From positions 1 to 62,834 of the IMG/VR virus record IMGVR_UViG_3300047319_000794: 62,834 nucleotides of DNA; one strand, given 5' to 3'. A program made the position numbers and the translations under genes. Numbering within the stretch: position 1 is the stretch's first letter; each line of letters begins with the position of its first letter. The notes beneath the pieces are model-generated. The model was not told the DNA's origin, ran no database searches, and was given only the letters and a program-made list of their open reading frames with translations. Positions 55,382 through 62,834 of the stretch are shown here, piece by piece. The stretch comes from a virus.

Positions 55382-58353
55382 GGAATGGTACCATGGAGGG
55401 TGCCATCCACGTAGACTTGTACATTGCTTCCGTTCCACTGGAACGCGATGGAATTTGCCGTGTTATAACGAATGCCTAAAGCCGGGACATTAACGAAGTC
55501 AAACGGTGGAACCCCCCCGTTGTTAGCAACCACCTTGGCAGTCCCCGTCCCCGCATCGTGTATGACACTCGAATTCGTGCAAGGACCACACTCGTTGCCA
55601 ACGATCGTATAACGACCACTCACACCAGACGTGACATTGATTGCCCACTGCATGGTCGGCGTCAGTTGATTGTCCCCGATCGTATTGCCACTGATGACAA
55701 AGTCGTTGACGCCGCCTATGACGATGCCATCTTGCGTCCCGCTCATATCGAGGCCGGTATTGAGGATGGTGTTTCCCGTTATGGTGAACCCGTTTCCATC
55801 TTCCAGACCAATGCCGACACCATACTGATTAATGATCGTATTGCCTGTGGCGGTTATATTATTCCCAAAAAGAATGAGGCCGCTGGCAAACGCCCCGCCT
55901 CCTTGCCCGATATGATTACCCGCTACAATGACAGACGCATCAGCGTCAGTGTTCGGATAAATCTGGATCTGCCCGCCGCCGCTAAGCAAATAGCAATGGC
56001 AACCGGAAACCGTATTCCCACTTATCGTCGCCCCAGAGCCTGATGCGCCAATCCCGTCGTTATTCGTATTTGTCACGACGTTATTGTCTATCTGAAGTCG
56101 GTTGTGACTGCCTGGGATGCCCCATATCCCGTAGCACCGAAGAGTGGAAAGAATACCAAACCCCACGACCGTGCAATGATCCACGCGACTGTCAGACCCA
56201 GAAACTCCGATATTGATTTCACCGGCACAATTTATCACCTGGACCCCGGTAACACGAGAATGTGTTCCAGAGACTAATATCTCCGCATACCCGGTTATGT
56301 TGGCGGACCCATTCCCGTCAAACGTCATCCCCTCAACCAGGCAACCCATACCACTCAACTGCAACACGGTCCTCTGTTGCGGCGTGGAGCCGCCCATGGA
56401 TGCCCCTCGCTGAATAACCGTGCCCCACCCCGGCGCTGAAATATGCACATTATCCTTTGTCGAGACGATACCCGTGGTAATCACATAGGTCGTATTAGGC
56501 GATAAGCGGACCTCGCCTCCCGTTGAGGGTAAAGCGTCGATCGCGGCCTGGATCGATCCGCCGGGAGGCACCCCGTAGACGATATTACCGGCGGTCAGCG
56601 TGCCAGGTAAACTCACACCAGCGGCGCTTGCCGTCAGGTAACCGGCCCCCACCACGCCGGAACCGTTCGTTGCCGAGAACATAATGCCACCCGACCCGGT
56701 GATCATGTCGATCTCGCCAAAAGTCGATTGATTGCGCCCGATCGTCAACCCGACATCGCTGAAACCCGTGCTGATGCCCGCGAGATTACCGTTCGGGCCT
56801 GGTCCTATCAAAACCCGGCCATTGATCTGGAACGACGTGTCATTGTTCCATGCGGTAACGACACCGGCTGGTGTCTGATAGATCAACGCGGCGAGAAAGT
56901 TAGAATAGAGCAGCACCCGTTGGTTCTTGCCCATAGCCGTGCCGTTGCCGGTAAAATCAATCCCCATGTCCGAGCGCAACCTGATACCCGCGCCCGTGGC
57001 CGGATCGGCCAAAGACCCCTTGGAAAAGTCGATACCGGCGTTACCGATTACCGCGTCGGACCCAAAGACAGTATTGATCGTCGGGGCGCCGACATAAATA
57101 CCGGTGCCCAGCGTCATTGCGTTGGCAACACCGGTTTGCCATGTAATGGTGCCATCCACGAAGCTGCCGCTGGTGGGCCATGTCGGCATGGATGACCCAG
57201 TCGTGCCAGCGTTCTGCGCTATATAGCACGTTGACACCCCAGCTGATGGCGTTCCCAGGACAATTGTTCCGATATCGAAAGCGTGATTGGAGGACCAGGT
57301 GTTCGTCGGATTGTTCTTCGCCGCGATGAACAGACCTGTACGATTGGCCAGCGTATAATCATAGTATGACTGAGGACTGTCTGGACCGTTGGCCAGAATA
57401 TCGAGCTCCGCACCGTTGGAAGCGAATGCGCCGGGAGCGAGGCCGGTGTTATCCTGCGATTGCACCGCGATGCCCCAGGTGGAATTTTGACCTGTTTTAA
57501 CCACAGTGAATGCACCAGCCACATCCTGGCTGACAAAAGGGTTATTTCCTTGGCTAAGAAGGTTAGCCTGAAAAGCCACTGTCGATCCGTTACTTCCCGC
57601 ATGAGACGTGGCCTGCGTATAGAATGCCGGCATGGCCGCGTAGCCGCCCCACGCCTCCACGGTGAAGCCGGACGACAGGTTCTCCAGAAACACGCGAACC
57701 CCGCTGTAGAGCGGCGCGCCAGTGGTGACCTTGCGTTGAAAATTGATGGTGGAACCAAGGAAATCGAGCGTCGGCAGATTTTCCAGGGTCGGCGTCGAGA
57801 CGCCTGTCGCAGACGCTGGCATAACCCCGGTCACGTTAACATCATTAAGAAATGAAGTTCCTGTAACGTGCAATGATCCACCGGTTATCTGATTGGTCGC
57901 GGTGATCGTGGTTCCAGCGGTTAAAGCGCCTGTGAAAGAACCGCTTCCAGAGACGCTTAAATTCCCCGACGTAATCGCCACACCGCCTAAGATAGAAACT
58001 TGCCCCCCAGACCCATCCTGAATGCCGTTGACGTGAATGCTATTATCGAACAACGAGGTTCCCGTGACGTGCAGCGAGCCCAATGTGGCGATTCCGCTTA
58101 CGTTTATCGAACTATCGAACGTAGCGGCCCCTGTCACATGCAGTGTGTCGAATGTTGGTGATCCAAAGTCTGGCGATGATGTTACCGTTAAGGCCGTTCC
58201 CGTGGAATTGACCACGACGATTTTGTTCGCATTACCAGCGAAATTCGGCAGCAACGCAAACCCAGCGGCAATCGCCGCGAACTCAGCACGAATCGTAGCA
58301 GACAGGCCAGCAGCAGAGGTGCCGGGGTTTCCCGTGGGAGAATAATAACTCAT
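55378..58353 (-). CDS. Tailspike with pectate-lyase-like beta helix, 991 aa
   Basis: A 991-residue protein. Residues 1-55 are the attachment domain (MSYYSPTGNPGTSAAGLSAT, IRAEFAAIAAGFALLPNFAG) shared with the protein at 43043. A shaft of repeated LHVTGT and GI units follows to about 180, and then a large beta domain. From about 590 (GGSIQAAIDALPSTGGEVRL) a right-handed parallel beta helix of the pectate lyase 3 type runs to the end (FTITGNTILNTGLDMSGTQD). It should bind and probably cleave host capsular or O-antigen polysaccharide. Confidence 0.85.
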   Translation of the reverse strand: MSYYSPTGNPGTSAAGLSATIRAEFAAIAAGFALLPNFAGNANKIVVVNSTGTALTVTSSPDFGSPTFDTLHVTGAATFDSSINVSGIATLGSLHVTGTSLFDNSIHVNGIQDGSGGQVSILGGVAITSGNLSVSGSGSFTGALTAGTTITATNQITGGSLHVTGTSFLNDVNVTGVMPASATGVSTPTLENLPTLDFLGSTINFQRKVTTGAPLYSGVRVFLENLSSGFTVEAWGGYAAMPAFYTQATSHAGSNGSTVAFQANLLSQGNNPFVSQDVAGAFTVVKTGQNSTWGIAVQSQDNTGLAPGAFASNGAELDILANGPDSPQSYYDYTLANRTGLFIAAKNNPTNTWSSNHAFDIGTIVLGTPSAGVSTCYIAQNAGTTGSSMPTWPTSGSFVDGTITWQTGVANAMTLGTGIYVGAPTINTVFGSDAVIGNAGIDFSKGSLADPATGAGIRLRSDMGIDFTGNGTAMGKNQRVLLYSNFLAALIYQTPAGVVTAWNNDTSFQINGRVLIGPGPNGNLAGISTGFSDVGLTIGRNQSTFGEIDMITGSGGIMFSATNGSGVVGAGYLTASAAGVSLPGTLTAGNIVYGVPPGGSIQAAIDALPSTGGEVRLSPNTTYVITTGIVSTKDNVHISAPGWGTVIQRGASMGGSTPQQRTVLQLSGMGCLVEGMTFDGNGSANITGYAEILVSGTHSRVTGVQVINCAGEINIGVSGSDSRVDHCTVVGFGILSTLRCYGIWGIPGSHNRLQIDNNVVTNTNNDGIGASGSGATISGNTVSGCHCYLLSGGGQIQIYPNTDADASVIVAGNHIGQGGGAFASGLILFGNNITATGNTIINQYGVGIGLEDGNGFTITGNTILNTGLDMSGTQDGIVIGGVNDFVISGNTIGDNQLTPTMQWAINVTSGVSGRYTIVGNECGPCTNSSVIHDAGTGTAKVVANNGGVPPFDFVNVPALGIRYNTANSIAFQWNGSNVQVYVDGTLHGTIP

Positions 58354-60722
58354 ACGCGCATTCCCCTTCTGGGTGTGTAATGGTGAATGATCGAATCAAT
58401 CGTATACGCCGTCATGTAGTTCGTGGCTGATGATATAGCGACCTGGATGTTCTCCGCTGTCCCAACCTCTGAAACGTCAGTCGGCATCAATTGTAACCCA
58501 TCCCAAACGAACTCATCCCACGTGAAACTATCCCAATATGCACGTTGACTCAGATTGAGCGCCGCTGCTACCGCGAACGGTTGCTGCACGAACGGATTGG
58601 CATAAGCGATGTTGTAGCCATATTGGATCGCCGCGTATCCTTCGCCCTGGACCTCAATCGACGCGGCTCGGAACCGCTTCAGCACACGCGGGGATTTGAT
58701 CGGATCCCATGAGGTGACGAAATAGGCGCCGATGTCGCGGCCGTCGAAGCTGGTGCCCTTTTCAAACTGGTAGACGTATCCGTTATCATCCGTGGAGCCG
58801 AAATAGATCGCCTCGCTACCATCGAGGAGGTTGGTCTCGTCCGTCACATTCACGGGATTAGGGAATTGCTGAGGTATGGCGCCAAGATATTGCTGATTGA
58901 CGACTGTGCAGTAGAGCGCGAACCCGTCGCTGAAGAACAGACGGTATTGGCTTTTTTCGTGGCTTATGGTCGATGCTGTGACCTTACTGCGTTCCCGTTG
59001 GATGAACGGCAGAATATTCTTGGTTAACGTGTTCGATGAGAAATTGCCGAAGTTCAATGTCGCGCGTAACGTGACGACCCCCAGCGTGTCCAGCATGCAG
59101 ACATCAAACAGGTTCTGCACGGTATACGGTAATGCGCCGACGCCTGTGTTGAGAACAACAAAATTGAAGGTGGTCGTGTCGGTCCCGTAGAGAACCGCCG
59201 TGTTGCTTTTCAGCAGGACCGCGAGTGTCGCTGTGCTCTGGTCACCCGGTAGCGTCTGCATCGCGTTGACGACGTCGCCCGTCGCGATCTCCCATGCCCC
59301 GTCCGTCGCCAACCACTTGAACGGCAGGCCAGGGGCGCTGCCGAGAATGGAACTGCCTTGCGAGACAACCAGGTAGTTCTTGTGCGCCGTGATATGGCTC
59401 GGCACATCGGGCATCAATCCCGTGCTGATCGGAACCAACGTGTCGCCGTCGAACTCGAACGCCTTGTTGACCCCGTCGCACCCATAAGCGCGGCGCGTCT
59501 GGATGTCCCCGCTGAAGTTGGTTTTGACGAATTCGAACCGTCCGCCAGGGGCGAGCGTGATCGCGGTTTGAACGCCTGACAGCGTAACTGTTGCCGTGCT
59601 GGTCGTGTGAGCCGCGCCGGCCGTGAAATTCCCGCCTGCCGGGTTGGTTATGACGAACTGGCCAACCGCCGTCCCGGTCCATGCCCCGGACTGCCACATG
59701 ACACGCTTGATCGTGGCCGTGACGCCGCCCTGAGTGAGTATGTCGCCATCGAGCGGGACCGCCGTTCCTCCGGCTGTGAAGCTGACGAGGTTGTAGAGGG
59801 GTACCAGAGTCCAACCGGTATCCGATGCCTTGTAAATCGCGACGGCGGTATTCCCGACATCGGCACGGAACGCGAAGAGGCTATCGGCGCGGCCAAAGAA
59901 ATCGGTCGTCACACCATCCCATGCGATCGTGTCTCCGTCCTCCCAAAGCCAGTTCCCAGAGCCATCCTCCATCTGGAGATTGCCTTCCAGGACCGCCGGC
60001 AGGCTCATCGCCAGAACCCCGAGGATCTTACCAGACCCCGGCACGGCGCCGATCAGTGCCCTGTAGACGTCAGCCGCCAATGCTTTGTAGATCGCCTTGG
60101 TCTGGGCATCGAGGAAGACGGTCAATTCCGTCGCAGTGCCAATAAGGACTGATCCCGACGTCGTGTCGTCCCATGCGATCGTGTCGCCGTTCTCCCAGAG
60201 CCAGTCTCCGGAGCCGTCCTCCAACGTCACATTCCCCGCGATCGCCGGCCCCGACGTCGTCAGATCGTGCGTTTCATCGAAAATCCCCGTGACTTGCGTC
60301 ACGACGATATAACCGAGGTTTGAATCCCAGACGAAATTGTCCCAGAAACTGGCGTCCCAGTTTGTCGAGTTAGTGGAGACAACAGCAATAACAGTGCCCG
60401 TCGCGCCGCTCACGGCCTGCGTGACCACGTCACCGAGTTCCGGGGTATTGATGAACCCCTCAAGCTGAATGATCGTGAAGATGGCATCCGAGGGCGCCGC
60501 GCGACCGTCAACGCGCTCGTAGCCGGTGCAGCGGGCGTAACCGCCGCTCTGGGCGCACTCGAAGTTCAGCGCGTCGATGAGGACGCCAGATTGGAGCCGT
60601 AGGCTCGGGGTCGTGAGGTCCAATCCCCCCGGCCATGTTTGGCCCATGGAGGTGGACCCGCCGCCCAACTGGACCGCTTCATACTTGACCGGCGGAAGCT
60701 GGATTTTGGCTTGGGCGTTCAA
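58350..60722 (-). CDS. Stabilisation / tail-hub protein, 790 aa
   Basis: A 790-residue protein from TTG 60722 (no ATG fits the conserved N-terminus). It begins with QLPPVKYEAVQLGGG and WPGGLDLTTPSLRLQSGVL, then GGYARCTGYERVDGR, a pattern of podovirus DNA-stabilisation or tail-hub proteins. Two EDGSG-W units (VTLEDGSGDWLWENGD; LQMEDGSGNWLWEDGD) and two WD-x3-WD-x3-W units (WDASFWDNFVWD; WDSFTWDEFVWD) lie in it. It is likely to seal the portal and join it to the spike, which is next. Confidence 0.78.
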   Translation of the reverse strand: MNAQAKIQLPPVKYEAVQLGGGSTSMGQTWPGGLDLTTPSLRLQSGVLIDALNFECAQSGGYARCTGYERVDGRAAPSDAIFTIIQLEGFINTPELGDVVTQAVSGATGTVIAVVSTNSTNWDASFWDNFVWDSNLGYIVVTQVTGIFDETHDLTTSGPAIAGNVTLEDGSGDWLWENGDTIAWDDTTSGSVLIGTATELTVFLDAQTKAIYKALAADVYRALIGAVPGSGKILGVLAMSLPAVLEGNLQMEDGSGNWLWEDGDTIAWDGVTTDFFGRADSLFAFRADVGNTAVAIYKASDTGWTLVPLYNLVSFTAGGTAVPLDGDILTQGGVTATIKRVMWQSGAWTGTAVGQFVITNPAGGNFTAGAAHTTSTATVTLSGVQTAITLAPGGRFEFVKTNFSGDIQTRRAYGCDGVNKAFEFDGDTLVPISTGLMPDVPSHITAHKNYLVVSQGSSILGSAPGLPFKWLATDGAWEIATGDVVNAMQTLPGDQSTATLAVLLKSNTAVLYGTDTTTFNFVVLNTGVGALPYTVQNLFDVCMLDTLGVVTLRATLNFGNFSSNTLTKNILPFIQRERSKVTASTISHEKSQYRLFFSDGFALYCTVVNQQYLGAIPQQFPNPVNVTDETNLLDGSEAIYFGSTDDNGYVYQFEKGTSFDGRDIGAYFVTSWDPIKSPRVLKRFRAASIEVQGEGYAAIQYGYNIAYANPFVQQPFAVAAALNLSQRAYWDSFTWDEFVWDGLQLMPTDVSEVGTAENIQVAISSATNYMTAYTIDSIIHHYTPRRGMRV

Positions 60723-60756
60723 TGGTCGGTCCCACTATCGGAGACCGACCGGATTG

Positions 60757-60981
60757 TTAGGCCGGTTGCGTTGTCCTCGTCCTGAACGGCTCGGGCACCT
60801 CTAATTCGTGCTCCGCCGTCCACTCCGCCGGCCGCTCGCCTCCGTAGGCAAGATCGAGGTATGTCTCGCGGTCGAGCGGGACGTTTTTGGACAGCATCCA
60901 TCTAAGGACTCCGTCCTGTCCACTCAGGCGCGTTAATTCCTCCCGCAAGTTCGGTGATTGCGGTCCTGGCTGTAGGGGCAT
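60757..60981 (-). CDS. Small conserved phage protein, 74 aa
   Basis: A 74-residue protein with SKNVPLDRETYLDLAYGG then PAEWTAEHELEVPEPF, a pattern I recognise from small acidic phage proteins encoded near the stabilisation protein. It overlaps the upstream gene by about 80 bases from its ATG at 60981. A shorter form from ATG 60897 would avoid this but lose the preceding LRW. Function unknown. Confidence 0.65.
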   Translation of the reverse strand: MPLQPGPQSPNLREELTRLSGQDGVLRWMLSKNVPLDRETYLDLAYGGERPAEWTAEHELEVPEPFRTRTTQPA

Positions 60982-61969
60982 CTATTTGTCCTTGCCGATA
61001 TTGGTCCCAAATCCCGTTTACCGAGTTCACGAGATTAGCATTTCTCTTCTGCTCTGGCGAGAACAAACCCCGGACGCCCTCCCACGTGATGGACTGCATT
61101 TGGCGGGGTAGGATCCCCGCCTGAGCGGCGGCGCGACGGTAGGCCTCGGCATAGAGGCCATACAGGCCCCGACTACCGGTCGCGGCTGCGGAGGAAGCGG
61201 GAGACATCCCCAGTCCAGCCTCTACTATTGGATCATTTCCTCCGAGGGGTCGCATATGGCCCGCCGCGATGGCATGGGTGTCGATAGTCACATCACCATT
61301 GGGCGAGTTGGGAGAGATAATGTTGTTGTTTGCGGCGAGAGTCGCTGCGGCCGATCGTGGCGAGATGCCGTATTGTTCCGACATACGATTAGCAATCGTA
61401 TTCGCCCCCTCATACCATTGCTGAGCACGGGCTCTGATTTCAGGAGGAATTGAGTCGTGGAGCGCGAGAAGATTGTCCTTCAAATGACTGATGAATCCCT
61501 CGGAAACCGCAGCGGCGTCTGGCATTCCCTCAGTTCTGATATCGGGATAAGTTCTGATCAGATTCGCGTTCTTCTGAAACGCCGCTGGTGAATTCTGGCT
61601 GCTTTCCAGGCCAACCATCAGATCCGCGTTAAGGTGCGGATTATCGCTGCCAACGGCTGTTGGAACTCTGGTCGATATGCGATCAGCGAGACCGGGGACG
61701 GCTTCACCTATCGGGGCATTGAGCAACCCCTTAGGCTTCAAACCACCCTCGAAATTATACCCAAGCTGCTGAACCGCCTCGTGCATACCCTTCAGCGTGG
61801 GAAGGTTCGTCACGGGATCCCACATCCCTTGCGCCGCCGATTGCGCCCGTTGGTTCTCGATCCACTGATCAATGGCGTCCTTGGTCGAGGTGTAAGCCTG
61901 CGCCGGCCCGACTGACGCCGCATCCTCTGGAGCCAATGCCTGAATCGGTGTATTCATCAGCGAAGCCAT
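60902..61969 (-). CDS. Conserved phage protein of the DUF7178 type, 355 aa
   Basis: A 355-residue protein. Residues 180-330 contain PPEIRARAQQWYEGANTI, SEQYGISPRSAAATLAANNN, DVTIDTHAIAAGHMRPLGG, and YAEAYRRAAAQAGILPRQMQ with SITWEGVRGLFSPEQK. This is a domain common in phage proteins near the head-tail block, without a proven function. The N-terminus shares a GLLNAPIGE stretch with linkers of other virion proteins here. A role in the head or tail is likely. Confidence 0.72.
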   Translation of the reverse strand: MASLMNTPIQALAPEDAASVGPAQAYTSTKDAIDQWIENQRAQSAAQGMWDPVTNLPTLKGMHEAVQQLGYNFEGGLKPKGLLNAPIGEAVPGLADRISTRVPTAVGSDNPHLNADLMVGLESSQNSPAAFQKNANLIRTYPDIRTEGMPDAAAVSEGFISHLKDNLLALHDSIPPEIRARAQQWYEGANTIANRMSEQYGISPRSAAATLAANNNIISPNSPNGDVTIDTHAIAAGHMRPLGGNDPIVEAGLGMSPASSAAATGSRGLYGLYAEAYRRAAAQAGILPRQMQSITWEGVRGLFSPEQKRNANLVNSVNGIWDQYRQGQIDAPTARTAITELAGGINAPEWTGRSP

Positions 61970-61983
61970 AGAAGGACCGCACC

Positions 61984-62241
61984 ATGAACCCGCGCAACCA
62001 ACTTTTCCACGCCATCCAGGCCACGCTTGGCGGCCACACCGAGACCGACGTTATCGCCGCGCTGATATCCTCGCTCGTAGTCGCGATCGGCGTTCAGGCC
62101 CCTAACTTGCAGGAAGCCATCTACGCGATTGAGGACATGCCCGAGGTCATGAAGCCAATCCTGCACCAAGAATGGCCTAAACTGCGGCGCCATCGCGGGG
62201 CCATGAACCTGCGGGCTGCTGTGGAGAAGGCGGCGGAGTAG
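61984..62241 (+). CDS. Opposite-strand conserved small phage protein, 85 aa
   Basis: A rightward gene among leftward ones. AGAAGGA lies eight bases before the ATG at 61984. The product (MNPRNQLFHAIQATLGGHTE, then VIAALISSLVVAIGVQAPNL and KPILHQEWPKLRRHRG) matches a small phage family I recall, usually transcribed alone. It starts 15 bases from the divergent DUF7178-type gene and ends three bases before the facing 63-residue gene. Function unknown. Confidence 0.7.
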   Translation: MNPRNQLFHAIQATLGGHTETDVIAALISSLVVAIGVQAPNLQEAIYAIEDMPEVMKPILHQEWPKLRRHRGAMNLRAAVEKAAE

Positions 62242-62243
62242 GA

Positions 62244-62435
62244 TCAAGGCGCGAACCGCCGATATTGCCACCACCAGTCCACCCCGCCATCCAAGTAATG
62301 GTGCTTGTGAATGTGACGCTTCCAGATGCAGCGCAGCCACACATGCCCTCCATCAAACGTGAAGCGCGGGCGCCATGCGAATGTCCTGATCCATGGCCCT
62401 TTGGGATCACCGAACATCGGCGCGTCACGACTCAC
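62244..62435 (-). CDS. Small aromatic-rich phage protein, 63 aa
   Basis: The GTG at 62435 overlaps the adaptor gene's stop (GTGA). The product (PWIRTFAWRPRFTFDGGHVW, then LDGGVDWWWQYRRF) is rich in Trp and Arg. I recognise its WIR.FAWRP...VWL pattern from small phage proteins of unknown function. It follows the head-tail adaptor and converges on the rightward gene at 61984. Confidence 0.7.
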   Translation of the reverse strand: MSRDAPMFGDPKGPWIRTFAWRPRFTFDGGHVWLRCIWKRHIHKHHYLDGGVDWWWQYRRFAP

Positions 62436-62834
62436 GCCAAAGCCCCCGCCCGCCGGAACCTCGGCGCATACTGCGCCTCCAGCTGCGCGAACATGCCGTT
62501 GTTCTCGTAGGTGCCGCGTTGCAGGACTTCGCTTGCTGAGTCGTAGTAACCGTATTTGATCATCGTCCGATACACGATCAGCATGTGATACCGCGTCGGC
62601 AACCCAACGGGGATATCGGTGTCTTCGACCATGGAGACAGGCGCTACGAAGTAATCGCCCGTGACGGTGTAAAGGCCATTCGACGGCGACCCCAGGTTCA
62701 CAGATTTATCTGGGCCGATCGCGACAACAGTGGGACGCGTCTGAACAGTCCGTGAGGCGTTCATCATCCAACTATTACGCCACCGATCAAATGAAACCGA
62801 TCCCATCGCGATCTCGTCGGTGAACCCCGTAGTG
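62432..62834 (-). CDS. Head-tail adaptor (neck) protein, C-terminal part; begins at 498 on the left
   Basis: The C-terminal part of the roughly 254-residue adaptor whose N-terminal part is 1-498. Residues visible here include MGSVSFDRWRNSWMMNASRT, then GLYTVTGDYFVAPVSMVEDT and DIPVGLPTRYHMLIVYRTM, ending FAQLEAQYAPRFRRAGALA. The frame crosses the overlap without interruption. It should be read as one gene with the left-hand entry. Confidence 0.7.
   Translation of the reverse strand, partial: TTGFTDEIAMGSVSFDRWRNSWMMNASRTVQTRPTVVAIGPDKSVNLGSPSNGLYTVTGDYFVAPVSMVEDTDIPVGLPTRYHMLIVYRTMIKYGYYDSASEVLQRGTYENNGMFAQLEAQYAPRFRRAGALA
62699..62834. repeat. Right copy of terminal overlap (circular closure)
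   Basis: The partner of 1-136. It differs at 62702 and 62708 (A instead of G), both silent in the adaptor gene. The last 126 bases are identical to 11-136. Confidence 0.85.

Noticed and set aside
1-62834. tRNA genes, CRISPR arrays, insertion sequences and an integrase with attachment site
   Set aside because: I read through the window for cloverleaf-type sequences, regularly spaced repeats, transposase motifs and tyrosine or serine recombinase motifs and saw none; a tool such as tRNAscan-SE would be needed to exclude tRNAs fully.

Overview
The window is the genome of a tailed bacteriophage with podovirus-type architecture, almost certainly a closed circle. Its first and last 136 bases are the same sequence apart from two silent substitutions, so the unique genome is 62,698 bp. 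One gene, a head-tail adaptor, runs across the ends. The virion gene set includes an N4-gp56-type major capsid protein, an 809-residue portal, a stabilisation/tail-hub protein, beta-helix tailspikes and several large internal (ejection) proteins; no tail tape measure or sheath was seen. The DNA is GC-rich. A GcrA-like regulator with the alphaproteobacterial C-terminal CRWP zinc motif suggests an alphaproteobacterial host, but this is an inference.

Layout. A divergent control region at about 26,870-26,993 holds three regularly spaced operators (TTCGC-N5-GCGAA). A short rightward operon (26,994-30,649) carries small zinc-binding and membrane proteins, a Sak4-like recombination ATPase and an SSB-like protein. 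Leftward from the same control region, a Cro-like repressor gene heads a very long unidirectional gene set that runs 26,869 to 1, across the circle junction, and on from 62,834 to 30,686. In order of transcription it holds: small early proteins, a RusA resolvase, a radical SAM enzyme, a GcrA-like protein, a Mom-like DNA-modification protein, a DNA methyltransferase, a ribbon-helix-helix protein behind a strong promoter, a D5-type helicase, an iteron-rich candidate origin, a CoiA-like nuclease, a NusG-like antiterminator, small and large terminase, portal, scaffold, capsid, adaptor, stabilisation protein, tailspike, ejection proteins, a run of tail-fibre-like proteins most of which begin with Sec-type signal peptides, and the lysis cassette. 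A leftward terminator at 30,627-30,653 closes it at the convergent junction.

Four places in the leftward region carry genes on the opposite strand (9,262-9,567; 15,863-16,120; 33,275-33,699; 61,984-62,241). They look like independently regulated morons. One has a clear promoter and ribosome site, and two end with stop codons that overlap the facing gene's stop.

Genes are packed with ATGA, GTGA or TGATG stop/start overlaps. I used these to choose starts and to recover small genes that simple length cut-offs miss. No integrase, DNA polymerase, tRNA or CRISPR array was found. Replication probably relies on the SF3/D5 helicase, host polymerase and the iteron region. The most unusual points are the signal-peptide-bearing tail-fibre cluster, the modification island (Mom-like, methyltransferase, radical SAM), a sulfotransferase/GNAT fusion among virion genes, a probable ~78-nt structured RNA with its own promoter and terminator, and the operator-rich control region.
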